Positions 26,681 through 34,775 of a stretch of DNA of 64,000 nucleotides are shown one piece after another. The stretch is from the NCBI RefSeq assembly GCF_014642835.1, contig NZ_BMJA01000005.1, forward strand, positions 186,001 through 250,000, in the 5' to 3' direction. The stretch's first letter is position 1. Every line of letters starts with the position of its first letter. Made by a program: the position numbers and the translations under genes. Source of the DNA: Dyella nitratireducens. GTDB taxonomy: Bacteria; Pseudomonadota; Gammaproteobacteria; Xanthomonadales; Rhodanobacteraceae. Below the pieces are notes generated by a model that was not told where the DNA came from, did no database searches, and saw only the letters and a list, made by a program, of their open reading frames with translations.

Positions 26681-26751
26681 CGCTCGCTTCCGTGGGATCA
26701 AGTTGTTGCGACGGAGGCAAGCTTTAAGGAAAGGCCCGCCCCCTCAGGGCA

Positions 26752-26826
26752 ATCCGCGGCCAGGACGACGCCCCGCGGACCGGCGTTGCGGTCCTGGCGG
26801 AGGCCACCCTTTATGAAGCCGCGGAT
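26752..26826 (-). promoter_or_regulatory. long-range stem between the upstream ORF and mgtA
   Basis: Two nested inverted repeats are contiguous on one side: ATCCGCGG/CCGCGGAT (26752-26759 and 26819-26826) and CCAGGAC/GTCCTGG (26760-26766 and 26791-26797). The 15-base continuous arm could pair across a 21-base internal loop. The upstream ORF stop codon lies 7 bases from the structure, so a translating ribosome would disrupt it, as in leader-peptide attenuation. Confidence 0.5.
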
Positions 26827-26832
26827 GACGCA

Positions 26833-27024
26833 TTAGTGACTTGATACCAAATGAAGATGACGGGACGTGCGTGCCACATCGGCCTGGGCACGCTCGACCG
26901 CCTGCCGCGGGGTCAGTGGCTGGGGAACGGTGACGGTGATAACGGGACGCACGGCTTGACGGCGGCCAGCCAGGGAAAACCGGCCCGCGGTGCGGAAACG
27001 AAAGAAATCGCGAAGGAGCTTCAT
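26833..27024 (-). CDS. 63-aa upstream ORF in the mgtA leader (candidate leader peptide)
   Basis: The ORF starts MKLLRDFFRFRTAGRFSLAG and has four prolines in a short stretch (RPVITVTVPQPLTPRQ). GAGGAG lies about 8-9 bases upstream of the ATG but within the 3' arm of a strong hairpin. It ends 152 bases before mgtA, in the same direction. I recognise no homologue. Enteric mgtA is controlled by the short proline-containing leader peptide MgtL, so a similar regulatory role is plausible, although at 63 residues it could also be a functional small protein. Confidence 0.5.
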   Translation of the reverse strand: MKLLRDFFRFRTAGRFSLAGRRQAVRPVITVTVPQPLTPRQAVERAQADVARTSRHLHLVSSH

Positions 27025-27034
27025 TGGCCCATCT

Positions 27035-27185
27035 CCTCATTCGGTGCCCGCGGCACCGTGAGGGTTAGGCCGGACTTCCCTAGTCGAGGAAAGCGCCGGC
27101 CAACCGCTGGCGGTTGCCGCGAACGATCAGCTTGTTATGCAATGCCGGCACCCGATGCTCGCGGATGTCGACGTTGCGACTAGGG
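27035..27185 (-). promoter_or_regulatory. riboswitch-like structured leader upstream of mgtA
   Basis: Read on the minus strand: a perfect 9-bp pairing CCCTAGTCG/CGACTAGGG (27177-27185 with 27078-27086) closes a loop of about 90 bases that contains the hairpin AACCGC-CA-GCGGTT (27115-27102). Downstream, CCTCA plus CGGTGCC pair with GGCACCG plus TGAGG (27063-27035), burying the Shine-Dalgarno of the 63-aa ORF. The strand GGTTGGCCGG (27105-27096) can instead pair with CCGGCCTAACC (27073-27063), giving two mutually exclusive folds. It does not look like the M-box consensus I know. Confidence 0.55.
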
Positions 27186-27255
27186 TAAACGTCCATATGC
27201 CTTGGTTAGTTCGGACAGAGGCCCGGCCGGTCGTACTGCGCCGGTGGGCGCGGGA

Positions 27256-27284
27256 ATTGTCTTGCTGCGGTGCGAAACTGTCAA
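27256..27284 (-). promoter_or_regulatory. sigma70-type promoter of the mgtA leader transcript
   Basis: On the minus strand TTGACA (27284-27279) and GACAAT (27261-27256) are separated by exactly 17 bases. The -35 box is perfect consensus and the -10 box is four of six. Transcription would begin near 27249, giving an untranslated leader of about 570 bases before mgtA. Confidence 0.55.
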
Positions 27285-27357
27285 GCCTTGGTCATAAACT
27301 TTTTCGCGATTCACTAAATCTGTCATCAAGCAAACGGCCAATGAGGATGATGAAAGG

Positions 27358-28776
27358 TCACTGCTGCCAGACCACGTCGCCATCCACCGCATATAAACGG
27401 CAGTCCCGATGCTTCGCGTTGCATTTCGCGAGGGCGTAGGCCACCGGATCGGCGCCTAATGCCGCAGCATCCCAGCCGCCATCGGCAGCGATGACAAAAG
27501 CACGTGGCCGGGGCATGGCGAGGAATTTCTCATAGGCTGCACGCCCTTTCGCATCGAGATACGGTACGGCCTGCTCATTGGCAAGCGGGGCGAAATGCGT
27601 AGGTGGGGGAACGGGAGTCGGGCGCGTCCACACGACGTCATTGTCGACTGCATAAAGCCTGCAATCGGGGCTCCTCTGACTACACAGTTGCAACGCTCGT
27701 GCGATGGGATCAAAGCCTTCCGAAGCCTCACTCGCACCGTGCATGCCGATGGCCAGCGCCCTGGGTAACGGTTTAGCGAGAAATTTTTGGTAATACGCCG
27801 CGGCCTGGTCCGGATGAACACTCAGGTACGGCAGCGCCTGCACATCATCCAGCGCCGCATAGTGGCTCGGTGGCGGAGCCGGCGTGGGCAGGTATGCGGG
27901 ATAAACGAGTGTGCTCGGCAAACCAACGCGCGCAAGAAACGCATCCAGCTTCGGCATCCACAGATTCAGGCCCGCACCCGAGCCGAGCAGATTGTGCGAG
28001 TTGTTTTCGAACTTGCCATAGGCAACCAGTTCCGCCGGCGCTCCTTCGGCCGTGTAGCGCTCGAACATCGCATGCCAGACCGGTGTCGCAAACAATGCGT
28101 CGTTGTCACCGAAGAACCAGATCGAAGGCGTGGATGCTCGCGTACCAAGCGCACCTGCCGCCGCAATCAGCGCCTTGTCAGGATTACGACAATCCGATGC
28201 CTTCATGCCACCTGCAAAACTCACCAGGCCTTTAACACCAGGCTCGTTGAGCGTGCCGAAAGCCAAGGTGTTCCATCCACCAAAACTCTGTCCCGCCACC
28301 ACGATCCGTGAACCATCGATATAAGGCTGCTGCTTCAAATACCCGATTACCGCGCGTATATCCTTCGCGGCTTCAAGGCCAGTCTCAACAAAGTCACAAC
28401 CATGCGCATGAATATGCCCGCCCGATCCGGCATAGCCACGCATCATCGGCAACGCCACTGCATAGCCACGCGAGAGGAAGTAATAAGCCGAGAAGGTCAG
28501 GTGATATCGAGGCTGCTCCGCGGGCGGCAGATCCGACGTGGAGCCGTGGTTCATGACCGCCAGAGGAAATGGCCCTGGACCGTCCGGAGTGTAAACCGTC
28601 ATGACCAAGGTAACGAGATCGCCTGGGTCACTCGCCACATGAAGTATGCGCTCGTGCTGCAGCATCGCTGCGGGAGCTTTGTTGGCGTCGGAGATGTCCT
28701 CTGCGCTGACCAAAGAGGCCGCCAAGAACAACGCGATCAACGCCAATAGCAACTGCTTGTTACCGACAATCTTCAT
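27358..28776 (-). CDS. secreted dienelactone-hydrolase-like alpha/beta hydrolase with duplicated C-terminal module
   Basis: The 472 aa precursor has a signal peptide (LLLALIALFLAASLVSA) and an alpha/beta-hydrolase core with the nucleophile elbow GQSFGG. Supporting motifs are YTPDGPGPFPLAVMNHGS and the later FGDNDALF and NSHNLL, which may supply Asp and His. After about residue 295 comes a tandem duplication of an approximately 80-residue module containing ALPYLSVHPDQAAAYYQKFL, then CRLYAVDNDVVW (copy 1) and AVPYLDAKGRAAYEKFL, then CRLYAVDGDVVW (copy 2). The substrate is unknown. It is transcribed away from the mgtA leader and is not part of the secretion locus by spacing. Confidence 0.82.
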   Translation of the reverse strand: MKIVGNKQLLLALIALFLAASLVSAEDISDANKAPAAMLQHERILHVASDPGDLVTLVMTVYTPDGPGPFPLAVMNHGSTSDLPPAEQPRYHLTFSAYYFLSRGYAVALPMMRGYAGSGGHIHAHGCDFVETGLEAAKDIRAVIGYLKQQPYIDGSRIVVAGQSFGGWNTLAFGTLNEPGVKGLVSFAGGMKASDCRNPDKALIAAAGALGTRASTPSIWFFGDNDALFATPVWHAMFERYTAEGAPAELVAYGKFENNSHNLLGSGAGLNLWMPKLDAFLARVGLPSTLVYPAYLPTPAPPPSHYAALDDVQALPYLSVHPDQAAAYYQKFLAKPLPRALAIGMHGASEASEGFDPIARALQLCSQRSPDCRLYAVDNDVVWTRPTPVPPPTHFAPLANEQAVPYLDAKGRAAYEKFLAMPRPRAFVIAADGGWDAAALGADPVAYALAKCNAKHRDCRLYAVDGDVVWQQ

Positions 28777-28843
28777 AGAGCTCTGGTCCTGAGCAGATTT
28801 TTACACCGCTACTTTCACTGCATATTTTTCAAGCAACCAGCCA

Positions 28844-29674
28844 TCAAAGCACTGCAACCTTCTTCGTATTCAACTTTTCGCTCTCCCAGAAATTCATGTC
28901 CGCATATTTCATGAAAATATCGGGTGGAAGAAGCGTAGGGCGATTTCGCTCCTCAACCTTTCGCTTTACGGTATGAAGACCAGGCATTCCCAATCTTCGG
29001 TCGAACTCGTCTTCGGCGTATTCGACATTCTCAAAATCATGCTTAAACGAGGGCTCGCCGAGGAAATCGTAAAGGCGACCGATAACACTTGAAGGGTTTC
29101 TAACCAGAGACTCGTACCTCATGACAATGAGTTTATCGGCGTACGCACCAAACCATGCTTCGCGCAACGAGCCCCAGGGAAGCCCGACAAGCCCTCGCTC
29201 CGAATCCATCAGGTCTTTTACTCGCCCATAAACGTTGCGCGCACTTTTGCTCTGAAACATTCCCGAGACATGGGTTGGGTTGCGCCGAACGAGCTGCTCG
29301 ACACTATCGATCACCCATGGTACTTCTCGCACGCAACAGATCACCTTGGCTTGAGGAAACAGAGCGTTCAGCAGCGAGAGCTTCGCCGTCCATGTGCGAT
29401 TCGTATCGAAGATCAGCTTATCTTGCTCGATATCATCGTGGTGATATGCGCCGAACAAGCTATGCAATACACGATGCCGACGTTCGTCCCCAAAGAACGA
29501 CGCATATTCGCTTGCCCCGCTCATCTTGGGAAGCACTGCATTGAAGAACGACGCCACCGGACTACTCATGCCGGCGGAGAACCGTTGATTTTGCCGAAGA
29601 ATAGCGGATAACAGCGTTGAGCCAGATCTCGGCAACCCTGATATGAAATGTACGGAATGGTTACAGGACTGCAT
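28844..29674 (-). CDS. sulfotransferase family protein
   Basis: The 276 aa protein has the PAPS 5'-phosphosulfate loop near the N-terminus (FISGLPRSGSTLLSAILR) and a 3'-phosphate-binding region (KVICCVREVPWVIDSVEQLV), with a later MRYESLVRNPSSVIGRLYDF typical of cytosolic-type sulfotransferases. It would transfer sulfate from PAPS to a protein, glycan or small molecule. It is the last gene of the type I secretion cluster, 124 bases after the giant protein. In Xanthomonas a sulfotransferase (RaxST) with a T1SS sulfates tyrosine of the secreted RaxX, so substrate sulfation is an attractive but unproven role. Confidence 0.82.
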   Translation of the reverse strand: MQSCNHSVHFISGLPRSGSTLLSAILRQNQRFSAGMSSPVASFFNAVLPKMSGASEYASFFGDERRHRVLHSLFGAYHHDDIEQDKLIFDTNRTWTAKLSLLNALFPQAKVICCVREVPWVIDSVEQLVRRNPTHVSGMFQSKSARNVYGRVKDLMDSERGLVGLPWGSLREAWFGAYADKLIVMRYESLVRNPSSVIGRLYDFLGEPSFKHDFENVEYAEDEFDRRLGMPGLHTVKRKVEERNRPTLLPPDIFMKYADMNFWESEKLNTKKVAVL

Positions 29675-29755
29675 TTTTCTTTCTCTTGGAATCGATAAGC
29701 ATGGGCGTTAATCACGCCTTAACACGCGCAGGCACTACTTGCGTGCACTGGGGAT

Positions 29756-29782
29756 CCCTGCATGGCGTATCGCCATGCAGGG
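29756..29782. repeat. perfect inverted repeat after the larger secreted-protein gene
   Basis: A 12-bp stem (CCCTGCATGGCG and CGCCATGCAGGG) with a 3-base loop lies between the giant-protein stop and the sulfotransferase start. On the transcribed strand no run of U follows, so it is more likely an mRNA-stability or processing hairpin than an intrinsic terminator. Confidence 0.75.
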
Positions 29783-29798
29783 CCTTTCTGCATTTCAC

Positions 29799-32700
29799 TT
29801 ATACCGCTCTAGCATGGCTCAAGCTGCCTACCAGCAAATGCTCCTTCTGCAGATACAGCTCCGCCATCGGATTGAGATCGATCCCCTGCTCACCTGCATC
29901 GAACGTGCTCATCGCCTGCACCAGCTGATGCACCTGAGATAGCTCAGCGTTGCTGCTGGATGTGTTGGCGTAGAGCTTCTGCACATTGGTCGCGTCGGTG
30001 GCACTGATGGCTTGGTTATCCGTACCCAGCATCGCATTCATGATCGACCCAGCCACATCGGTGTCCGTCAATCCCAATGCATGCCCGATCTCATGCAAGA
30101 CCACCTGCTCGAACGTGGCATCCGTATTGGCATACGTCAGCTGACCACTGGCGTTGCTCGTGAGTGCCGCCTGGTTCGGATCTTCCAACGCCACGTTGGC
30201 GCCGGTGAGCACGCCGGCCTCGCTGCTGTACTTGGTCAGGCCGATCTGGTTCGTGCTGGCCGGATTCAAATCGCTGAAGCCCACTTCGATATCGGCTTTG
30301 CTGCCGGCCGCCACTTCATCGAAGTTGAGGCCCGACGCCTTCGCCCAGGCCTGGAACGCTTGCGCTACCGAGGCTTGTTCGGCGCTATTCGCGATGGCAT
30401 CGCTATAGCCATTTCCAGCGCTGGCAAAGCTCCAGGTGATGGTCTTGTCCACCCACTTGGCACCTTCGTATACGCTGTCCGAATGCTCGGCCTTGGCAAT
30501 TTGCGCGGCACTGGGATTCTTGTTCTTCCATTTCGTCATGCCATAGCCGTAATAACCCGTTCCTGGATCCGAATAACCACCGCTGCCGGTCGGATCATCC
30601 CAATTGGAACCGGTATCGCTCGAGCCGCTGACGTAATCGCCGGTGTTCGTTCCATCGAAAGTAATCGACGCATCCGACGCATCCACGGTGTCGTCGGTGC
30701 CGGTGATGGTGAAATCGTCACCTGAATTACCCACGATCTTGTCGTCCGACCCGTCGATGGTGACGCCATCGTCACCGGACACGTCAACCGTGGCGTGGCT
30801 GATATCGATCAGGTCACCTTGACCGCTTAGCGAGACCTGATCATCCGAGCCGGTGACCGTGTCATCACTGCCATCGATAGTGAAGTCATCCTGGCTGTCG
30901 GCATGCAGCGTGTCATCGGAACCACTGAAAAAGTCATTCTTGTCGCTGCCGTTCAACGACAACACGTCGCCCGACCCCATGCCGATAGCGTTGCCGCTGC
31001 CATCGATATCCACCTGGGCGTTGTCGGTGACCCAGATGCCACTATCCTGGCCATTGGCCATCGCATCGCCGTTGGCGATATTGCTGCCGATCACCGTGTC
31101 GGCGTTGCCACCCGTTCCATTGACCCAAACCAGTTCGTCCGAGCCGGCATCGATGGTATTGCCGCCGCCGGTAACGCCAATGCTGTCACCTGTCGTACCG
31201 GCGACCGTGTCGCCGCTACCCGTAACATTTACCTGCGTATTGTTGGCCACCCAGATGCCGCTGTCCTGGCCATTGGCCAACGTGTCGCCCGTCGCGATAT
31301 CGCTGCCAATGACCGTATCGGCCGTACCGTTCGTCGCGTTGAGCCAGACCAATTCGTCAGCGCCGGCGTCAACCGTATTGCCGCCGCCATTGATGCCGAT
31401 GCTGTCACCACTCGTACCCGCGATGGTGTCGCTGCTACCCGTGACATTTACCTGCGTATTGTTGGCCACCCAAATACCGCTGTCCTGGCCGTTGGCCAAC
31501 GTGTCGCCCGTCGCGATATCGCTACCGACGACCGTATCGGCCGTACCGTTCGTCGCGTTGAGCCAGACCAATTCGTCAGCGCCGGCGTCAACCGTATTGC
31601 CACCGCCATTGACACCGATGCTGTCACCACTCGTGCCCGCGATGGTATTGCTGCTACCCGTAACATTTACCTGAGTATTGTTGGCCACCCAGATGCCGCT
31701 GTCCTGGCCGTTGGCCATCGTATCGCCCGTAGCGATATCACTGCCGATGACTGTATCAGCCGTACCGTTCGTCGCATTGAGCCAGACCAATTCGTCCGAA
31801 CCGGCGTCAACCGTATTGCCGCCGCCATTGACACCGATACTGTCACCACTCGCGCCTCCGATGCTGTTGTCACTGCCTTCGACATTCACCTGGGCGTTGT
31901 TTGCCACCCAGATGCCGCTGCCCTGGCCATTGGCCATGGTGTCGCCTGTGGCGATTGCGCTGCCAACGACTGTGTCGGCTGTGCCGTTCGTTCCGTTGAT
32001 CCAGACCAACTCGTCGGAGCCGGCGTCGATCGTATTCCCGCTACCAGTGACGCCCATTCCATCACCGGTCGTTCCCTTCACAGTATTGTCACTGCCGAAC
32101 GCGTTGACGAACGCATCCGTGCCAGCACTGATGTTTGCACCCGAACCATTGATCGTATCGGTGTCGTCTGCAGCGACAGCAATCGTATCGCCGCTGCTAG
32201 AAAGCGTCAGCGATTGATTCGTACCGTTCATATCAACGGTATTGGCACCAGCAACGGTTCCGCTACTATCCGCGCCATCCAAAGCAATGGTATTGCCGGC
32301 CGATGTGACAGTTTCCCCGGTACCCGTGAGCGCAAGCGACGAATTGCTGCTGGCATCCAGGTTGAAGGTATCGTTGGAACCCGACACCGTGCCCATGAAC
32401 TGGCCTGCACCACCGTTCAACCTGAAGCCGGAACCATTGAGCATCTCGCCGGTGTCACCGGCGCTGGTATTGACCGTGTCGCCGCTGGTATCCAAGGTCA
32501 GCGACTGATTTGCACTCTCCAAGCTGATCGTGTTGACGCCGGTCACCGTAGCACCGGCATCCGAGCCCATAAGACTGATTTGGTTACCTGTAGAGAACAC
32601 GGACTGGCTCGCTCCACCCAACGTCAGGTCGGAGCTTGTATTGGAGACCAGGTAGATGGAATTGCCGATACCATCGACTGTGCCGGAGAAGCTGCCCCCA

Positions 32701-33839
32701 GCATTAATGATGGTCTGGTCACCATCAAAGGTGTTACCGGAATCACCAGCAGTATCGTTGATCGTCCCACCCATCGCGGTGACGGTATTGCCATTGCCTT
32801 GCACATCGGTCGTCGTGCCGCTACCGGAGGTGACATTATTGGCATTGCCGGTGATTGCAACTTGGCTCGCTGGAGCAGCCGATACGGTGGCGTTGCTGAT
32901 GTCGTCTTGTGCGCCCTGGCCAAACAGATAGGCCGACTGCTGACCGGAAGGCGTGGTCTGGTTAAAAACGCACTTCGTTACCTGCGATGGACTAGAAGAT
33001 CCGCTCAGGCTGAAAGTTCCGTTCGAAGTCTGGATGCCCTGCGCGCTCAGCGACCAACCGCCATCACCATTGGCATCGGGTGTGACGACAAAATTATTAG
33101 GCGTAACACTTGGCCAAGTGATCAGTGAATTATTGAGTCCTGCCGAATTGATGGTGGACGACGATCCGTTGCACAGCTGAACAGCCACACTGTCATCAAT
33201 ATATTGCTTATACGTGAGACTGGTTGCCGACGATGGATTTTGCGTCGACATCCAGTTAGCCGCTGCGGCCACCTGAGCTGCAGCGAGGCTCGGGTAGGAT
33301 CCAATGGTGACTCCGTTTAGAACGTTTTGAAGACCACTGTTGTCATTGGCCGCCTGCACGTCAAATCCGGCGCCGTATTGGGCGGTGTTCCATTGATTGA
33401 ATTCATTCGCCACATTGTATGAGGCTACCGAAGCGACCCCTTCCGCATTAAGGTCCGCGCTTTCTCCCTGTGACAGGCTCGTCGGATTTTGTGTGTACTG
33501 GCCACCTTGCGACACCGTATGTGCCACTTCGTGACCGATTTCCACTCCGATGGCCTCCGCTTCGTTGACCCCGTCGTTTTGTGCAACGTTGATGGTCGTC
33601 GGATCAAAGTTGGCGAAGAAACTCGAAGATATGGTGGCCGTGCTCCCGGATCCGGACGTATTTACCGGATCCTGATTGTTCGTCCCAATGACAAGTTTGT
33701 TATTTGCATTGGCGGTAAATGTATTGATCAAGCCAACCAGCGTGGGCGAGTTGTTCAATATCGGAATGAGGTCCATCAATTGCTGGTTGCCGCCCGTTGC
33801 CGCCTGAAAAGCGGATACGTTGATTGTAGGGTTTGACAC
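29799..33839 (-). CDS. giant T1SS-type repeat protein with two HExxH metalloprotease motifs (protein 2)
   Basis: About 1346 aa from a GTG at 33839 that has GGGAG upstream (MSNPTINVSAFQAA). The longest frame, starting at 33923, has no such signal. Near the N-terminus HEVAH (residues 103-107) is followed 26 residues later by a Glu in the context E-x-x-A, a gluzincin-like arrangement. The middle is a long Gly/Asn/Asp/Thr-rich beta-strand array including five tandem 73-residue units. The C-terminal third holds a metzincin-like domain (SVAQAFQAWAKASGLNFDEV, ADIEVGF) with HEIGHALGLTD at 1249-1259 and a SIMNAM Met-turn. There is no Sec signal and no RTX GGxGxD nonapeptides. It is a likely substrate of the adjacent exporter. 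Confidence 0.85.
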   Translation of the reverse strand: MSNPTINVSAFQAATGGNQQLMDLIPILNNSPTLVGLINTFTANANNKLVIGTNNQDPVNTSGSGSTATISSSFFANFDPTTINVAQNDGVNEAEAIGVEIGHEVAHTVSQGGQYTQNPTSLSQGESADLNAEGVASVASYNVANEFNQWNTAQYGAGFDVQAANDNSGLQNVLNGVTIGSYPSLAAAQVAAAANWMSTQNPSSATSLTYKQYIDDSVAVQLCNGSSSTINSAGLNNSLITWPSVTPNNFVVTPDANGDGGWSLSAQGIQTSNGTFSLSGSSSPSQVTKCVFNQTTPSGQQSAYLFGQGAQDDISNATVSAAPASQVAITGNANNVTSGSGTTTDVQGNGNTVTAMGGTINDTAGDSGNTFDGDQTIINAGGSFSGTVDGIGNSIYLVSNTSSDLTLGGASQSVFSTGNQISLMGSDAGATVTGVNTISLESANQSLTLDTSGDTVNTSAGDTGEMLNGSGFRLNGGAGQFMGTVSGSNDTFNLDASSNSSLALTGTGETVTSAGNTIALDGADSSGTVAGANTVDMNGTNQSLTLSSSGDTIAVAADDTDTINGSGANISAGTDAFVNAFGSDNTVKGTTGDGMGVTGSGNTIDAGSDELVWINGTNGTADTVVGSAIATGDTMANGQGSGIWVANNAQVNVEGSDNSIGGASGDSIGVNGGGNTVDAGSDELVWLNATNGTADTVIGSDIATGDTMANGQDSGIWVANNTQVNVTGSSNTIAGTSGDSIGVNGGGNTVDAGADELVWLNATNGTADTVVGSDIATGDTLANGQDSGIWVANNTQVNVTGSSDTIAGTSGDSIGINGGGNTVDAGADELVWLNATNGTADTVIGSDIATGDTLANGQDSGIWVANNTQVNVTGSGDTVAGTTGDSIGVTGGGNTIDAGSDELVWVNGTGGNADTVIGSNIANGDAMANGQDSGIWVTDNAQVDIDGSGNAIGMGSGDVLSLNGSDKNDFFSGSDDTLHADSQDDFTIDGSDDTVTGSDDQVSLSGQGDLIDISHATVDVSGDDGVTIDGSDDKIVGNSGDDFTITGTDDTVDASDASITFDGTNTGDYVSGSSDTGSNWDDPTGSGGYSDPGTGYYGYGMTKWKNKNPSAAQIAKAEHSDSVYEGAKWVDKTITWSFASAGNGYSDAIANSAEQASVAQAFQAWAKASGLNFDEVAAGSKADIEVGFSDLNPASTNQIGLTKYSSEAGVLTGANVALEDPNQAALTSNASGQLTYANTDATFEQVVLHEIGHALGLTDTDVAGSIMNAMLGTDNQAISATDATNVQKLYANTSSSNAELSQVHQLVQAMSTFDAGEQGIDLNPMAELYLQKEHLLVGSLSHARAV
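30937..32031 (-). repeat. five tandem 219-bp coding repeats in protein 2
   Basis: The same sequence landmark recurs at 31156, 31375, 31594, 31813 and 32032, a period of exactly 219 bases (73 codons). The units encode a beta-strand-rich motif (for example SGIWVANNTQVNVTGSSNTI and DELVWLNATNGTADTV). The central units are the most alike and the outer ones are diverged, consistent with expansion by unequal recombination. Confidence 0.92.
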
Positions 33840-33953
33840 TTTCTTCTCCCAGTTTGCGATCAACAGCCCGAAGTTGCATTTCGGCCCGTCCGTGCCCCTA
33901 TGTGATGCCGACGGTGCAAGCACACATCGAAGTATTTACTAATAACGAAGCAA

Positions 33954-34622
33954 CTATTTGAGACCAACCACTTTGATTGATTCAACACAAGGCATGGTTA
34001 TCGCTCCATTGTCGTAGTACACGACGAGCGCGGCAGATCCGTGTCTTTCTACAAACTCCGATCTCGATTTATATGTATTCGACATCGGATAACTAATAGA
34101 GCCCTGTAGTACAAAGCCCTTGTCAGTCAATAATTTCTGCGCTTTTTGCAAAGGAACGCAGCCCAAATCACCCCCAGCGATATTGAGCACAGAATACGCT
34201 CGCACCGGTTCGCCCTGAGCGCGTTCCCAACCCATCAATTTCCTGTTCGCGGGATAGCCGTCCAGTTGGATGCTTAGAGGCACTACTCTCTGGTTACCCT
34301 CGTACTTGACAACCAGATGCCCGTCCGCATCACGGTGCACAGAGGAAAATGAAATTCCTAGTGAACGCTGCACCTGTTGGGGCGTGACATAGCCATGTCC
34401 CTCGACCACCATGGCGATCATGTTCTGCCAGAAGGCATCCACATCACGTGGCTCAGGCAACCCCGTGCCCGCACAGGGCAGCGCCGACTTGGGATCATGG
34501 TGGCACGAGAACGAAGCTGAGGCTTGATAGGGAGGAGCAGCATCTGTAGCTCGCACGACATCGCTACCGATCTGACCGGCGAAAACCATAAAACAAATTA
34601 TCAGCACCTTACTCTGTTTCAT
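33954..34622 (-). CDS. exported protein paired with giant protein 2 (candidate inhibitor or chaperone)
   Basis: A 222 aa protein with a signal peptide (KVLIICFMVFAGQIGSDVVR). The mature part contains VDAFWQNMIAMVVEGHGYVT and two Cys later (GGDLGCVPLQKAQKLL and MPCVESIKVVGL). These align by eye with the product of the gene upstream of protein 1 (W..xI, hG.VT, SV.xI, C, LL, CV.S). It ends 115 bases before the protein 2 gene. I do not recognise the family. The pairing with each giant protease suggests an inhibitor, immunity-like or export-assisting partner, analogous to Inh of serralysin systems, but no catalytic or binding motif is visible. Confidence 0.65.
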   Translation of the reverse strand: MKQSKVLIICFMVFAGQIGSDVVRATDAAPPYQASASFSCHHDPKSALPCAGTGLPEPRDVDAFWQNMIAMVVEGHGYVTPQQVQRSLGISFSSVHRDADGHLVVKYEGNQRVVPLSIQLDGYPANRKLMGWERAQGEPVRAYSVLNIAGGDLGCVPLQKAQKLLTDKGFVLQGSISYPMSNTYKSRSEFVERHGSAALVVYYDNGAITMPCVESIKVVGLK

Positions 34623-34731
34623 CGCTCGTCACTCTTGCATCTCGGATCCACCCACCTTCGTTACAGCAAGATGGCATTGGCTGTATTAGTGCGCATGTAG
34701 ACTTCCTTGGAATGCTGCCATAGCAAACCAA

Positions 34732-34764
34732 GAGACCTGCGTGCCTAGCTGGCGCACAGATCTC
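34732..34764. repeat. imperfect inverted repeat after the smaller secreted-protein gene
   Basis: Arms GAGACCTGCGTGCC and GGCGCACAGATCTC pair at most positions, allowing GU, around a 5-base loop. It sits immediately after the protein 1 stop, the same place as the hairpin after protein 2. Confidence 0.6.
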
Positions 34765-34775
34765 ATTACCTTCAA

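Noticed and set aside
30903-33128. A 741-codon plus-strand open frame opposite the giant repeat gene
   Set aside because: Its repetitiveness simply mirrors the 219-bp repeats of the real minus-strand gene; no start signal or domain is visible.
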